Shown here one piece after another: positions 10,931-21,898 of a stretch of DNA of 64,000 bases. Positions within the stretch are counted from its first letter, which is position 1. The number at the start of each line of letters is the position of its first letter. The stretch covers positions 52,119,561 through 52,183,560 of the forward strand of contig NC_088775.1 of the NCBI RefSeq assembly GCF_954871325.1, written 5' to 3'. Source of the stretch: Gordionus sp. m RMFG-2023 (Eukaryota; Nematomorpha; Gordioida; Chordodea; Parachordodidae). Position numbers and translations under genes: made by a program. Under the pieces are notes generated by a model. The model had not been told where the DNA came from. It saw only the letters and a list, made by a program, of their open reading frames with translations, and did not search any database.

Positions 10931-12133
10931 CATACTATGAAATACAACTTCTGAAAATAGATTGAATGATTTGGATCTTTAGAATTCATAGGCATTTAAC
11001 GCCAAGCAAAGATAGATAATTGAAAAATTAGCTCAAAACATACAAAATACAATTATTCCTAAGAAACATTTTTTGTATTAATTTATATTTCCAACATATA
11101 CTTTATATATAAATTTTAAAGGCTCAAAAAATTCAAATTTCAATTTTGGGTCATTTAAGTGATTCATATCGTGGTTATATTTACTTTATATTTTATAATT
11201 CACATTTATTTTATAGTTTTTCAATGCCGGTTTATATATATAATTTTTTTGTAATTTACATTAATTTAAAATTGTGTATTAGAAAAGTTATTAGTCATAA
11301 TAAATTTATGCTTAGTATTTTTAATTAACAATAATATTTCTAAAAAATTTTATTATCCCCCCCCCCAGACCAAATTCCTACGTACGCGCCTGCATATTTT
11401 AGATGAACAATAATGGTCAACTGTGTAGTCGTTTATATATCATTTAAAATGGAATATAATCTTATAGAAATTTAATATCTCACAATAATTTTCGCGATTA
11501 CTTATCTAGCTTCCATCATGTCATCTAAAAGGAAGCTCTAACCATCATATAGTTTTATTATTTGGATTGGTCGTTTATACTTCAAAAATTCTTGATTTGG
11601 TTTAGGCCTATAAATTTTTATTTATTAGTCCATTCTATAAAACATTGTCTAAAATGGTAACAGAGAATTATATTAGTTTGATAACCTTTTGTCAATGTAA
11701 GTTGCCAAGAATTATATTACTGCATTACGTGATTTTTAAAATCTATTATCAAATGAGGCATATGTATGAATTAATTAATAATTTTTATCACTTGTAATTC
11801 TTTAGACGCAAATTTTTTTTATATCAGCAATCGAAAATATTTTATACTATAATAAATAGATTTTATATTAAAAAATTTTAATTTTAGAAATGTCTTGTAT
11901 TGTTTTAATTATTTATATGGCAGTTTATTTTGTATGCATAATATAATAATTGAGAAAATTAAAATTCAGAATAATTGTTCAGAGTTAACAAATTTTAAAA
12001 ATAGTATAATATAATAATATAAAACCCTGCCGAAGGCAGGACAAGCCCGCAAATTCGAAGATTTGGGGTGCGAAGTCCCCAAAATTTTTTTTTAGTTAAA
12101 CCCCCTTAGATTGTAAAGGCTAGCGACGCCCCT

Positions 12134-13139
12134 GCTATGAATATATCTTAAACAAAATAATTTAACATTTATAATCATTTTTATTGTTTATTTTGTCAAA
12201 AATATATGTTTGTTATTTATATAAGAACAAAATATAATATTGTCATGTACACAAGTGTATTTTATATTTTTTATTCTATATTTCAGAAATATATTGAAAA
12301 TATATATATAGAAAGAAAATTTGTATAGAATACAATAATATATTATAATTGTAAATATATATACAGAAATTAAATTTGATATAATAGAATACAATATAAA
12401 TTATAAATAGAAATCGCTTTTTATTCAGTTTTTGAAATCTTGATCATATTGTTTTCTGGAAGCCCTATTAGATTGTATTTGGTTCCTATATATTTTTAAA
12501 TTTTATATAAACATTCTAAATATATAATAACTATCTGTTTTGTTTAATTGGGTTTCTAAAAAAATTTTTGGAAGATTTTGAAGAGAATATCCAGTGTAGG
12601 CTGAAGTTTTGGTTGCTATGATTTTTGTTATATAAAACAAAGAAAAAATGTTTCTTATTTGGTAGCTTAATTTAAGTCCCTAAGATATTTTTTGAAATAT
12701 TTTGAAATGAAGAGAATTTGAATGCTATTTTTATTTTATATTTAATAAAAATTAACTAGCTGGTTTACTATTGCATCCTTGTTTAAAGGTTCTCTTTTCT
12801 CTTAAGCTTGTTGAGCTAGATTTGAAAATCCGGCCTCCTCTTTTGCAACACTATGCTATTGTTTTACATTATTGGATCATGATGAGGCTTAGAACGCGAT
12901 ATATAAAAATTTGAAAAGGTATTTTTCTCATAATTGCTCATAAATTGTTTTAAGTATAAAAATCTTTTAGTTCTAAATTATATCTTAATTCCTATTAAAT
13001 AATAAAAGCATCATATAAAATAATTTTAAAATTACCTTTTCATTTTTAAAAAAATAAACAATTTTTAATATTTATTTCTTAAAGAAAAAACAAGTGTGTT
13101 GAATGAAAAAATAAAATAACTTTATATGACACCATTTTT
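12134..13139. other. Spacer between the two inverted family-A hAT copies
   Basis: About 1 kb of AT-rich sequence without a convincing gene. An open stretch on minus at 12188-12394 is low-complexity (Ile, Tyr, Phe). A slightly GC-richer piece at 12800-12900 has no recognisable motif. Confidence 0.6.
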
Positions 13140-15106
13140 TGCTGTTAAATAAAGGCGTTCTACAATCTAAGGGGGCTCAACTAAAAATATTTTATAGGGA
13201 GCTTCGCCCCCCATGCCCCTCAATTTCCCGGCCTTCTGCCCGCTTTTGCCTGGCCTTCAGCCGGGTTTTATATTAATATATGATACTTTTTTTATATTTG
13301 TTAACTCTGAACAATTATTCTGAATTTTAATTTTCTCATTTATAATATTATGCATACAAAATAAACTGGCATATAAATAATTAAAACAATATAAGACATT
13401 TCTAAAAATAAAATTTTTTAATACAAAATCTATTTATTACAGCATAAAATATTTTTGATTGCTGATATAAAAAAAATTTGCGGCTAAAGAATTACAAGTG
13501 ATAAAAATTATTAATTCATACATATGCCTCATTTGATATTAGTTTTTAAAACCAACATAATGCAATATTATAATTCTTAGCAACTTACATTGACAAAATA
13601 TTATCAAACTAATATAACTCTCTGTTACCATTTTACACATTTATAGAATGGACTAATAATGAAATATTTATAGGCCTAAACCAAATCAACAATTCTATAG
13701 GAAGAGAGTATAAACGACCAATCCAAATCATAAAACTATTAAGTGGTTAGAGCGTCCTTTTAGATGACATGATGGTAGCTAGATAATCAATCGAGAAAAT
13801 TATTGTGAGATATTAAATTTCTAAAAAATTATCATCCATTTTAAATGATATATAATATATAAACGACTACACAATTGACCATTATTATATATCAAATATA
13901 GACAATCATATGCTCTCAACCATTGTAGTAATAATCTTAAATTACATAGCAACACAAATATTAGATGCTGGTTAATTTGCAGTAATAGCCACACTCACGA
14001 TGTAAACTAGTATCAGAATTTATTATGTTGGATAAATTGTTAAAATAAAAACACAAGTTTTGAGTTATTTACACGGTAAGTATGCCATATTAGAAATGAA
14101 ACATTTTGGAACTATAAAATAAGAACCAGAATGATATAATGAAACAATTAAGATTTTATATATTGTAGCACCACCTCTAGTTGGTATATTATATCTTAAA
14201 ATAATAGTAGTTTGTAAAAATATCAAAAATATATTCATATTAAAATTTTAACTCAAAACTGTTTTTTAAAAAAGAAAAAAAATAGCTTTCCTAACTAAAA
14301 AGAAAAGAAAAGATATCAAATTTATTACATCTATTGTAGGATGATTAATAAAATGTTTAATTTTCAAAATTATTTATAACTAAATAGATGGTGTTAAATA
14401 CTTGAAAGCAAATTGTTACTATATTTATTATCAAAAGCATTTATTTGTAAAATTCATTATAATATTAGCTGTAATATATTATAACTGTCAAATACGTCTA
14501 TAAAAGTGGCATTTTATCTAATATTTTATAAACAACTGTATATAATAGAGGATTATAAACTATATGTCTACTTACTTACTTTTTATTATACTTATTTGGA
14601 CCTTAAAAATATTTTTTGGAATAGCTATGATAATAAAATTTAAAAATAAATATACAGTTGATTAGTCATTTTGAACTCTGCTAATTACAATATTAAATTT
14701 TTTAGTTTTCAATTAATAAATGATTATATTTATTTAATTAGGGTTATAAAATAATTTAAATAACAATAGTCAATTAAGCTTCAACTGTTAATGCTAAATT
14801 AATATTTAGTGAGTGATATTGATATTCTATTTTTAACACAAAACTTGATTGCTACCTTAAATAACGAAAATATAATTTATATGTATTAATTTAATCTAAT
14901 ATTTAAAATAGTATTCATTTAATAAATATAGATAGGCTTATTAATTTTTATATAATAAAATTAAATCTATATTTTACTTAATAGAATTATGAAAGAAATC
15001 TTTCAGGGAGTAATCAAAAAAATTTATTTTTTAGTTCAAGGGGTTAAGATTCCATTGAAAAATTTTTTTTTGCTTCAGGGGGCTATTCAAATTATCTAGG
15101 CCACTG
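13140..15106 (-). mobile_element. Non-autonomous hAT (family A, copy 2), uninterrupted
   Basis: Inverted relative to copy 1. The outer end at 15106, inverted, reads CAGTGGCCTAGATAAT and the following subterminal sequence matches 4770-4920. The match continues through 14066 (copy 1: 5790/9367), 13890 (copy 1: 9588/11401) and down to about 13150, including the GGGGGC and CTTCGCCCC hairpin block. The inner end is eroded (AAGGCGTTCTACAATC in place of CAGGGGCGTCGC). No clean TSD was found. Because it lacks the insertions in copy 1, it serves as an internal empty-site control. Confidence 0.75.
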
Positions 15107-15116
15107 ATTTTAAATA

Positions 15117-15233
15117 GCTAACTCAATATTAGAAATACATTACACAAGTCTGAAGATATATTTCATAGATGGCACTGGAGCATTTATTTCGAGGCTTTTA
15201 TTATATTTTTCTGGTTAAAATATTGGGTTAGCC
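15117..15233. repeat. Short inverted-repeat MITE fragment
   Basis: Ends gctaactcaatatt and aaaatattgggttagcc are inverted copies. The same arrangement occurs inside the 178-bp element at 31401-31578. The left flank is cut off by the end of the family-A hAT at 15106, so this copy is probably truncated. Confidence 0.65.
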
Positions 15234-15394
15234 GTTTTTTACAAATCGGCTGAAATCTGCTCTTTAGCATCACTATTTGATATCTATTACATAATTTTGA
15301 ACTCTTATTCGATAATATTTTTATCATTTAGCTCTTAATAATTTTTATCACCGTAAAATTATAAAATAATTATCACTATATTTTATTTTTTTAC

Positions 15395-17320
15395 TCTTTA
15401 GCTTTCGCCTTTTCTGGTGGTAAGCTCCTTCAACATCTCTCTCCACTTTATGTTATTCATACAATCTCTATCTAATTTATACTTCTTTTTATTGGCTCTA
15501 ACTTTATGGCCCCATTGAAGTTTTGGTCTTCCTCTTTTACGTTTGCCCATCACTTCCAAACTCTCAACCTTATTTCCTATGTAGCTCATAGGCCTTCTCA
15601 TTGTGTGCCCATACCACTTAAGTCTGTTTACCCTTAACTTAGTCTTAATGGGCACTACCTTTAAATTACTTAGTATTCTTGTACTGCGCACTTTATCCTT
15701 TCTTGTTACCCCAGCAATCATCCTCAGCATTCTCATCTCCATAGTTTGTAGACTTATCTCGTCTGATTACTAATCTTTCTTTCATTTCACCATTGGATTC
15801 GGCAAGTATCACAATATCATCTGCAAATATAAAACTCCACGGGACTGTTTGAGGTATAGACTGTGCTAATACATTTATTACTGTAATGAAGAGAAGTGGG
15901 CTGAGAGCCGACCCTTAATGAACTCCTTCTGCTATTGTGAAACCTGCTGAAGTACCTATTGTGCTACGGACCATTGTTGTATGGCCCATATACATATCCT
16001 GTATTATTCTTATATATTTTTCGGGAACCTTTTTGTGGCGTAGCGCCCACCAGATAAGTTTTCTTGGGATTTATTCGAAGGCCTTTTCTAGATCGAGAAA
16101 GACCATGTGTAGCTTTTTGTTCTGTTCCCTGTATTTTTCACTCATTTGCCTAATTGCATGGATACCATCAGTTGTTGATTTTCCAGGCCAAACTGAGGCC
16201 ATAGATTTGGCTTTAGCCACCGCCTTTGTAGCCATTCTCTTGGATTTTTATCTTGTCTTGTCATCTGGGTTTTTGAATTTGTACCATATTTTATAAAGGG
16301 CTTTTTTCTCCTGTATAGTGGTTTGTACCTCTTCATTCCACCACCATAGTTCTTTGTATGATTTGTTACCTCCCCTTGTCAAGCCTAGTGTAATTTGGCA
16401 GTGTCTATTAATCTAGATGAAAGGTCTGTCCACATTTTTTCACTGACTTGAGAGAAATCTATTGTTTCAATGTTTGCATTGATTGCAAAGGCATCTATCT
16501 TTGTTTTTAATTTACCCCATTTGATGCATGGTTTCAGTTTTATCTTGTTTTGTGTGGATTTATTTGTGATGTGTAAATCCACGACTACTAGCTTGTATTG
16601 CGCGGCTATATCTTCTCCTGGGTTGACTTTGCTCTAATACATCTTTTAATCTTCCACGAGAGATTAGCATGTAATCTATCTGTGTTTTTCTTGCTTTCAT
16701 ATGTTATTAAATGACTGTCTTTTTTCCTATAGTAAGTGTTGTTAAGGCAAGGTCGGAGGCTTGCGCAAATTTCAGTATATGCTCTCCTTCATCATTTTTT
16801 TTCTCCATATCCAAAACCACCATGATGCCTTTTGTAGCTATCTCTTGCTTTTCCCACATGTGCATTTATGACTAGGTCATCCTTAGGGATCTCCATTACA
16901 GCTTCATCAAGGATAGCTTTAAAGTCATCTTTCTCTTCTTCCTTGAAACCCGTTTGAGGAGCATATACTGAAAGGATGTGTAGTATTGAATGCAGAATTT
17001 TATCTTCATTAGTCTATCAGAGATCCTGTTGACTTTTACTACTGAGGAGGTTAGATCTTGATTGAGGATGATACCGACACTGTTCCTATTACTAAGAATT
17101 CCATAATTTATACCCATCTCCAATCATTAAAGTCTTCTGACCTTTCCATTTCGTCTCTTGTATTCATGCTATGTCAACTTTTCTCTTGTTCAATATTGAT
17201 GCCAATTCTCCGTTTTACCTTTAAGTGTACCAATATTCAAACTTGCTATTCTTGCCTTCTTTGCTTTGACCTTTATTTTAATTTTCACAGGATGGAGGTC
17301 TACACCCTGCGCTCGCTTGG
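15395..17320 (-). pseudogene. RTE-like LINE ORF: APE endonuclease and reverse transcriptase
   Basis: Read on minus. ARIASLNIGTLKGKT at about 17255-17210 is the start of an APE endonuclease ('R-x-xxWNVRTL'); QETKWKGQK-like and NRNSVGIILNQDL (17100-17060) and KVNRISDRLMKIKF are further endonuclease blocks. The reverse transcriptase core is seen as LSPLLFITVINVLAQSIP and then SFIFADDIVILAES (about 15845-15800), which contains the catalytic FADD box. The last 114 codons (15742-15398) read EMRMLRMIAGVTRKDKVRST, RLKWYGHTMRRP and KRGRPKLQWG, the hallmark C-terminal tail of many RTE/RTEX-type ORFs. Several frames are needed to read it all. Confidence 0.85.
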
Positions 17321-17496
17321 AGGGAACGCCCTAGCTTTCATATTTTCATTTGTTTGCTTCATTTTGTTTATTGGACAAGTATCCTTAGCACCCAACTGTC
17401 CAGGCCTGTCGGTGATCGGGGTGACATCTCTAAGCTCCGAAATTCAACTTACCATATGTCTTTACACATCAGTCATCGAAGAAAAACATGAAAATT

Positions 17497-17585
17497 TTTA
17501 TGCTCCTTACCAGGATTGAACCTGGGTCCTCTGTGTCCTTCTGTTTATAAGCATACATCATAACCCATTAGGCCACCTCGGTGAC
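17497..17585 (-). other. tRNA-like sequence at the LINE 5' end (Pol III A and B boxes)
   Basis: On minus, TGGCCTAATGGG matches the Pol III A box (TRGCNNAGYNGG) except one base. About 45 bases later GGTTCAATCC matches the B box (GGTTCGANTCC) with small changes. A T-arm-like hairpin CCAGG-TTCAAT-CCTGG surrounds the B box. The 5' end GTCACCG has no complementary 3' acceptor strand, so it is not a working tRNA gene. It lies inside the TSD-bounded unit. It is either the internal promoter of the LINE or a SINE head joined to it. Confidence 0.7.
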
Positions 17586-17604
17586 AAAATAATTATCACT
17601 ATAT

Positions 17605-18854
17605 ATCATATTATAATTTTTTGATTACTAGTCTATTTACATTTTAAAAGAGCTTTAACTTTTATGTAATATAGGTAAAATAGCTTTTTCTAAAAATTAA
17701 GCTTATGCAAGAAACCTATTCCATTCCTAAGTAACTTATATACTCATCACGCTCTTCCACTATTAACTGTGAATGCAGGGCACACAGTTAGCACGGATTA
17801 ACGCGAAGTATACAAAATATGCTGTAGTATACAAAATATGCGGTAATTTTGTACACTTTATATACTTCGCCGCCAATTCGTACAAACTAAATTCTGAGTA
17901 AAAAAAACCCTTCAAATTATTTATATTTATTCATATATGTCAATGTTATCATTCTATATAGACTTATGCTCCAATAGAAAAATTATCATTTTGAATTTTT
18001 ATTACTTAATTTTTATAAAATTTCAAGAACACTAAATTAAATAATTCATATGGAACAAATATTTTTGGAATAAATTTAATTTTTATAATAACAATATGAT
18101 TCGATCTTTTAAGTTTAAGGTTAGCCTATCTACAGAAAATACATGCTCCCTAGGTGAGCTTGTAACTGAAACAAATAATATTTTTTTGGCTAAAATGGAA
18201 AGCCTAGGCAGCTCCAATCTTTAATTTTTTTAAAAGGATAAAGCATAAAGAAAGATAAAGGGGAAAATAAAACATAATATTATTGTTCCGTATTTATGAT
18301 ATCGTTTTACGTAGCACAATTAAATAATTGTTTATTCTTTAGTTTTTGTTTATAATCTAATTTACAATAAACATCTATTTTACATTCTAGAAATTGGTTC
18401 ATCTCATTGTAAAGATATAGCGCAATAGCGTAATTACATAAATATTTAACAGGAAAATATTTATCCTTATGATAAATGATCACTATAAATAAAATCCTTA
18501 TAAATTTTGAAATACTGACAAAAATCAAAATTAATTTTGCATACATATAATTTATTTAAAACACTATAATATCAAAACAGTATATAAAAATATATAAAAT
18601 TAGAGAATAAAAATAAATATATATATAAGTATAAGGCTCTAAAAAGAGCTTAATTTAATGATGAATATGTACCTAAAAAACAAGTATAATATAATTGTGT
18701 TTAAAAATTTCTAGTTGAAGTTTTTGTTTAAGAAATATGGATTCGCGATTTTCGTTTGACATTAAAAAATTTTCGCGATAATATTATTTTAAAAAAATAT
18801 GTAGACTGGGAAAAATTGCCATTAGTTGATATGACTATTGGCTGAAATATAAAG
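17605..18854. other. AT-rich spacer with a short palindrome
   Basis: At about 17793-17875 gcgaagtatacaaaatat and its near-inverse ttttgtacactttatatacttcgc form a MITE-like palindrome. At 18612-18700 a stretch containing ggctctaaaaagagc and aatatgtacctaaaaaac recurs inverted near 53335-53400. A 79-codon open stretch on minus at 18546-18307 has no recognisable motif. No gene is supported. Confidence 0.55.
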
Positions 18855-19704
18855 TTAAATAATTTTTGAATATTTATTAATTTTTTTATTTTCCCCGCAA
18901 GTAAGAGGGTTTGAATTAATTGAAGAAGGAAAGGAGTCCCAAATAAGGGATTTCCAGTTGAGGGAGTACAGGTTAAACCGTCGGGTCTGAGGCCGCCCTG
19001 TAATGAAATGAAAGGTTGGTTGGTTCGAGGATGTTGGGTATTTTAGCCTTATTAAAAACGTTATGGATGATTTCATTAATTGTGCTTTATGCCGGAGATT
19101 GCGACCTTGGCTGCGGGTACAGTTTGGGACGTGTCGGCGTTAGGTTGACGGGTAAGTTGCATTGGCGGCAAGTATGTGTCTTTGTAAGCGAGCATCCAAG
19201 TCTAAATCCTATAGTAACTCTCAGTTGGTCATTGGTTAAGAGATTATCTAAGGTTTGGCTTGGAAGTGCTTCGAACCATTCATGCCCGCCATATTTATCG
19301 TTGGATTATGATAGTTGTATGTCTTTAATTTACACTTTTTTTAATAAGTAAAAAAGTTGGTGCGATTGAATTTGGTTGATGAATCTTTCCAGGTTTTGCA
19401 TTTCAGAAAATGTTTTATCGATAATTTTTTCCGATATATTACTTTTAAGTAATGGGGAGCCCAAGAGTTGGATATCTTCTTTTTCGATAAAAGTGTAATC
19501 TTTAAATAAATCAAAGGGTATCTCGGAATTGAGGGAGCATATTTCCGTTTTGGTTTTGTTTAATTGTAAACCGATTTTAGTGCATTCTGTTTCGAAGTGG
19601 CTAAGGGCTTTGTTTATCTGATGTGAATTACCGCAAAGCTTGCCATCATCAAGAAACCATAGGTTAAAGTCGAGGTCAAAATCATATTTAAGATCTTTCA
19701 TCAT
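18855..19704 (-). pseudogene. RLE-type LINE fragment (RT palm and C-terminal endonuclease region)
   Basis: Minus strand, 5'-truncated. At 19704-19330 an open stretch reads DLDFNLWFLDDGKLCGNS, with the LDD catalytic turn of reverse transcriptase, then KIGLQLNKTKTEICSLNSE. After a deletion it continues with HEWFEALPSQTLDNLLTN and THTCRQCNLPV (a CxxC zinc motif). The last part, about 19000-18870, reads RPDGLTCTPSTGNP in one frame and LIWD in another. That matches 'KRPDG-(~13)-W-D' of LINEs that carry a C-terminal restriction-like endonuclease. The same family occurs at 41455-47575 and 59495-61095. Confidence 0.8.
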
Positions 19705-20301
19705 AAGCTACTAAACGATTCAGTCAAAAATATCGAAAGATTTTAAGTAACGTTTTTAAAATGACCGCGGTGTGGTGCAATGATGTGTTAATTGCGAAAA
19801 AATAATTAAATTAGAATACAAAAAATTTCCATAAAATTTATATTAAATTTATAAAGAAAAATATGTATATTATAATAATAAATCCAAGGCGTTACTCGGC
19901 GGCGCACAGGTCTATATTTATTTTAAAAAATCTAATCTATTATCAATTTCAATTTTTATAATATCCTATGATTTAATAATAAAATAAATATTATGTATTA
20001 TGAAAAATCCCAATATTACTAATGGAATTGTATATAATATATCATATGAAAGCGTATAACAAACATCACTTAGAGGGGCTGGGTACCTAGGACCTTTATA
20101 CATTAGTATAATCTATACCTATTAAAAGCACAAATTTAAATTTTTTTTAATTGTTAAACTTTAAAATATAAAGTATGGGTAAGTTATAGAAGAGTGCTAA
20201 CCTTAGTGCCTTTTTATTTAAATATAAATATAATAAAAGAAATATAAACAATAAACTTATATTTTAAATAGTAAATTGCTTAGCAAAGAAGGTAAAATAG
20301 C
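19705..20301. other. AT-rich spacer, nothing recognised
   Basis: About 600 bp of AT-rich DNA with no motif, repeat or open stretch that I could link to a family. GC-richer islands near 19765-19780 and 19890-19905 are too short to interpret. Confidence 0.5.
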
Positions 20302-20702
20302 TTTCTATTCTAATGCATGTATCTGCAAGACCTATGATACATGGGTTCATAAGTGTTGCCTCAATGAACATGATGAATCTTATAGGATTTGGGCTATATT
20401 AAAATCACAATATGTTGTAATAAAATAGAAGACTCATTAATGAGATTAAAAATCTCCCCGTATGTATCAACCGCTAACAATGAGTTAGCATTAATTAACA
20501 TGTACTACAAGCATCCCTCTTGTGAAAGAGATAGTAAATAATTAAGGAAAGTAGATAAAATTTCTAACAAATGGTTTGAAAGTTTTCGTCCCGAACTACA
20601 GGTATTCACCTAGGTCTTGCATAGGAGATGAAAACTGCTGCTATAGAGTGCTTCCATTGGCAATTTATGGTAATGAAATTTATTATTTATAAATAAGATG
20701 CG
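20302..20702 (+). pseudogene. PHD-like plus OTU-like coding fragment (start of a split MULE-like gene)
   Basis: Plus-strand reading near 20302-20400 gives FYSNACICKTYDTWVHKCC, resembling the second half of a PHD finger (C-x-C ... W-V-H-xx-C). Near 20560-20605 it reads KISNKWFESFRPELQ. At 20626-20691 it reads IGDENCCYRVLPLAIYGNE, which closely resembles the catalytic N-box of OTU cysteine proteases (G-D-G/E-N-C-xx-R). The pieces are in different frames, and the foldback element starts about 25 bp after the OTU-like block. OTU domains are known partners of some MULE-type transposons. The link to 27900-30873 rests on position and strand. Confidence 0.5.
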
Positions 20703-20939
20703 TAACTTGCATCGAAATGGTAATATATATGTCGTAATTTTTAAAGGGATCATGACTATCCGGGATCTTCACGGGATTTAAAGGGATCTCTTTTAAATTT
20801 CAATTTTTTAAAGGATAAAGAACTATACGGTATTATCACGTTTTAATCGTGATAAAGAGGAATCTTATTTTAAAAGCGTTTTCCACGAGTTTCGTTGCGT
20901 TTTTTAATTTTCAATGTTGTTTTTTTGGCCTTATGATAT

Positions 20940-21897
20940 AAGACATGTCTAGTATAGGGTATCAATCGATAGCTAATCAAAAGATCTATTCAACTGGAAG
21001 TCAATCTCTGCCCCATAAAGGGCGGTCGGATGGGGGTGGGTGGGGGGTTGTAAAAAATAATTTTTTTGATATGGGTATCAATCGATAGCTAATCAAAAGA
21101 TCTATTCAACTGGAGTTCAATCTCTGCCCCATAATGGAAGGTCGGGTGGGGGTGGGGGGTGTAAAAAATTTTTTTTTGATATGGGTATCAATCGATAGCT
21201 AATCAAAAGATCTATTCAACTGGAGGTGAATCTCTGCCCCATAATGGGCGGTCGGGTGGGGGGGGGTGTAAAAAATAATTTTTTTTGATATGGGTATCAA
21301 TCGATAGCTAATCAAAATATCTATTCAACTGGAGGTCAATCTCTGCCCCCTAATGGGCGGTTTGGGGAAAGGGTGGGGGGGGGGTGGGGGTGTATAATTT
21401 TTTTTGATATGGGTATCAATCGATAGCTAATCAAAAGATCTATTCAACTGGAGTTCAATCTCTGCCCCATAATGGGCGGTCGAATGGAGGTGGGGGGGGT
21501 GTAAAAAATATTTTTTTTGATATGGGTATCAATCGATAGCTAATCAAAAGATCTATTCAACTGGAGGTCAATCTCTGCCCCCTAATGGGCGGTCTGGAGA
21601 AAGGGTGGGGGGGGGAAGGGTGGGGGTGTATAATTTTTTTTTTGATATGGGTATCAATCGATAGCTAATCAAAAGATCTATTCAACTGGAGTTCAATCTC
21701 TGCCCCATAATGGGCGGTCTAGGGGGATAGGGGTGGGGGGGGTGTAAAAAATAATTTTTTTGATATGGGTATCAATCGATAGCTAATCAAAAAATTTATT
21801 CAACTGGAGGTCAATCTCTACCCCAAAGTGGGCAGTCTAAGGGGGTGGGGGTGGGGGGTTGTAAAAAATATTTTTTTTTGATATGGGTATTAATCGA
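20940..21897 (+). repeat. Left-arm tandem array (about 9 units, 80-120 bp)
   Basis: Each unit has a conserved part, gggtatcaatcgatagctaa through gatctattcaactggag and tctctgccccataatgggcg, followed by a variable G-rich stretch and then a (A)n/(T)n joint ending tttgatat. The conserved part is nearly identical between units, while the G-run length varies. The array is cut at 21898 by the hAT-like end CAGGCGCGTAACC. Confidence 0.92.
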
Positions 21898-21898
21898 T

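Larger units (their letters stand above)
9589..11392 (+). mobile_element. hAT transposon (CAGGCGCGTACG family), copy 1
   Basis: The ends read TAGGCGCGTACG (first base changed from C) and, inverted, CAGGCGCGTACGTAGG. The flanking 8-bp duplication catatttt is perfect (9581-9588 and 11393-11400). Both ends carry G or C runs next to the TIR. The interior matches the element at 33972-36681 over its coding part. In the inverted family-A copy (about 13885-13900) the corresponding site is empty. Confidence 0.9.
4752..12133 (+). mobile_element. Non-autonomous hAT (family A, copy 1), carrying nested insertions
   Basis: The left end is CAGTGGCGTGGCAAGG; the right end, inverted, is CAGGGGCGTCGCTAGCC. 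The flanks are cttatgaa on the left and ctatgaat on the right, an 8-bp hAT duplication if one base was lost on the right. Removing the elements at 5787-9366 and 9589-11392 with their duplicated targets leaves about 1.98 kb, which matches the inverted copy at 13140-15106 (about 1.97 kb) along its whole length. No transposase reading frame was found in this family, so it was probably mobilised in trans. Together the two copies could instead be read as one foldback element with a 1-kb centre. Confidence 0.75.
15382..17585 (-). mobile_element. RTE-like LINE with 19-bp TSD and tRNA-like 5' end
   Basis: The 19-bp duplication aaaataattatcactatat flanks it exactly (15363-15381 and 17586-17604). On minus it begins GTCACCGAGGTGGCC and ends in an A-rich tail (plus strand: tttattttttt at 15382). 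The coding order on minus is endonuclease then reverse transcriptase then a C-terminal tail. At 2.2 kb it is shorter than typical RTE elements (about 3.2 kb), so internal deletions are likely. Frameshifts and stops make it inactive. The long perfect TSD suggests modest age. Confidence 0.88.

Noticed and set aside
4752-15106. A single 10-kb foldback element
   Set aside because: Possible, but the inner end CAGGGGCGTCGC at 12133 and the flanks cttatgaa/ctatgaat fit two separate inverted hAT copies better.
15937-16296. A 119-codon hydrophobic open stretch on plus, like a membrane protein
   Set aside because: Antisense to the reverse transcriptase of the same LINE; hydrophobicity follows from the complementary strand.
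17058-17519. A 153-codon open stretch on plus
   Set aside because: It is antisense to the endonuclease region of the RTE LINE, whose minus-strand reading matches known motifs.
17497-17585. A functional tRNA gene
   Set aside because: A and B boxes are recognisable but the 5' acceptor strand has no complementary 3' partner and the T-loop is short, so it is tRNA-derived sequence at a LINE end.
20940-21897. Regularly spaced repeats resembling a CRISPR array
   Set aside because: Units are 80-120 bp with homopolymer-rich variable parts, occur inverted at 26.4-27.6 kb, and sit in the arms of a eukaryotic foldback element. No cas genes and no spacer-like unique segments.
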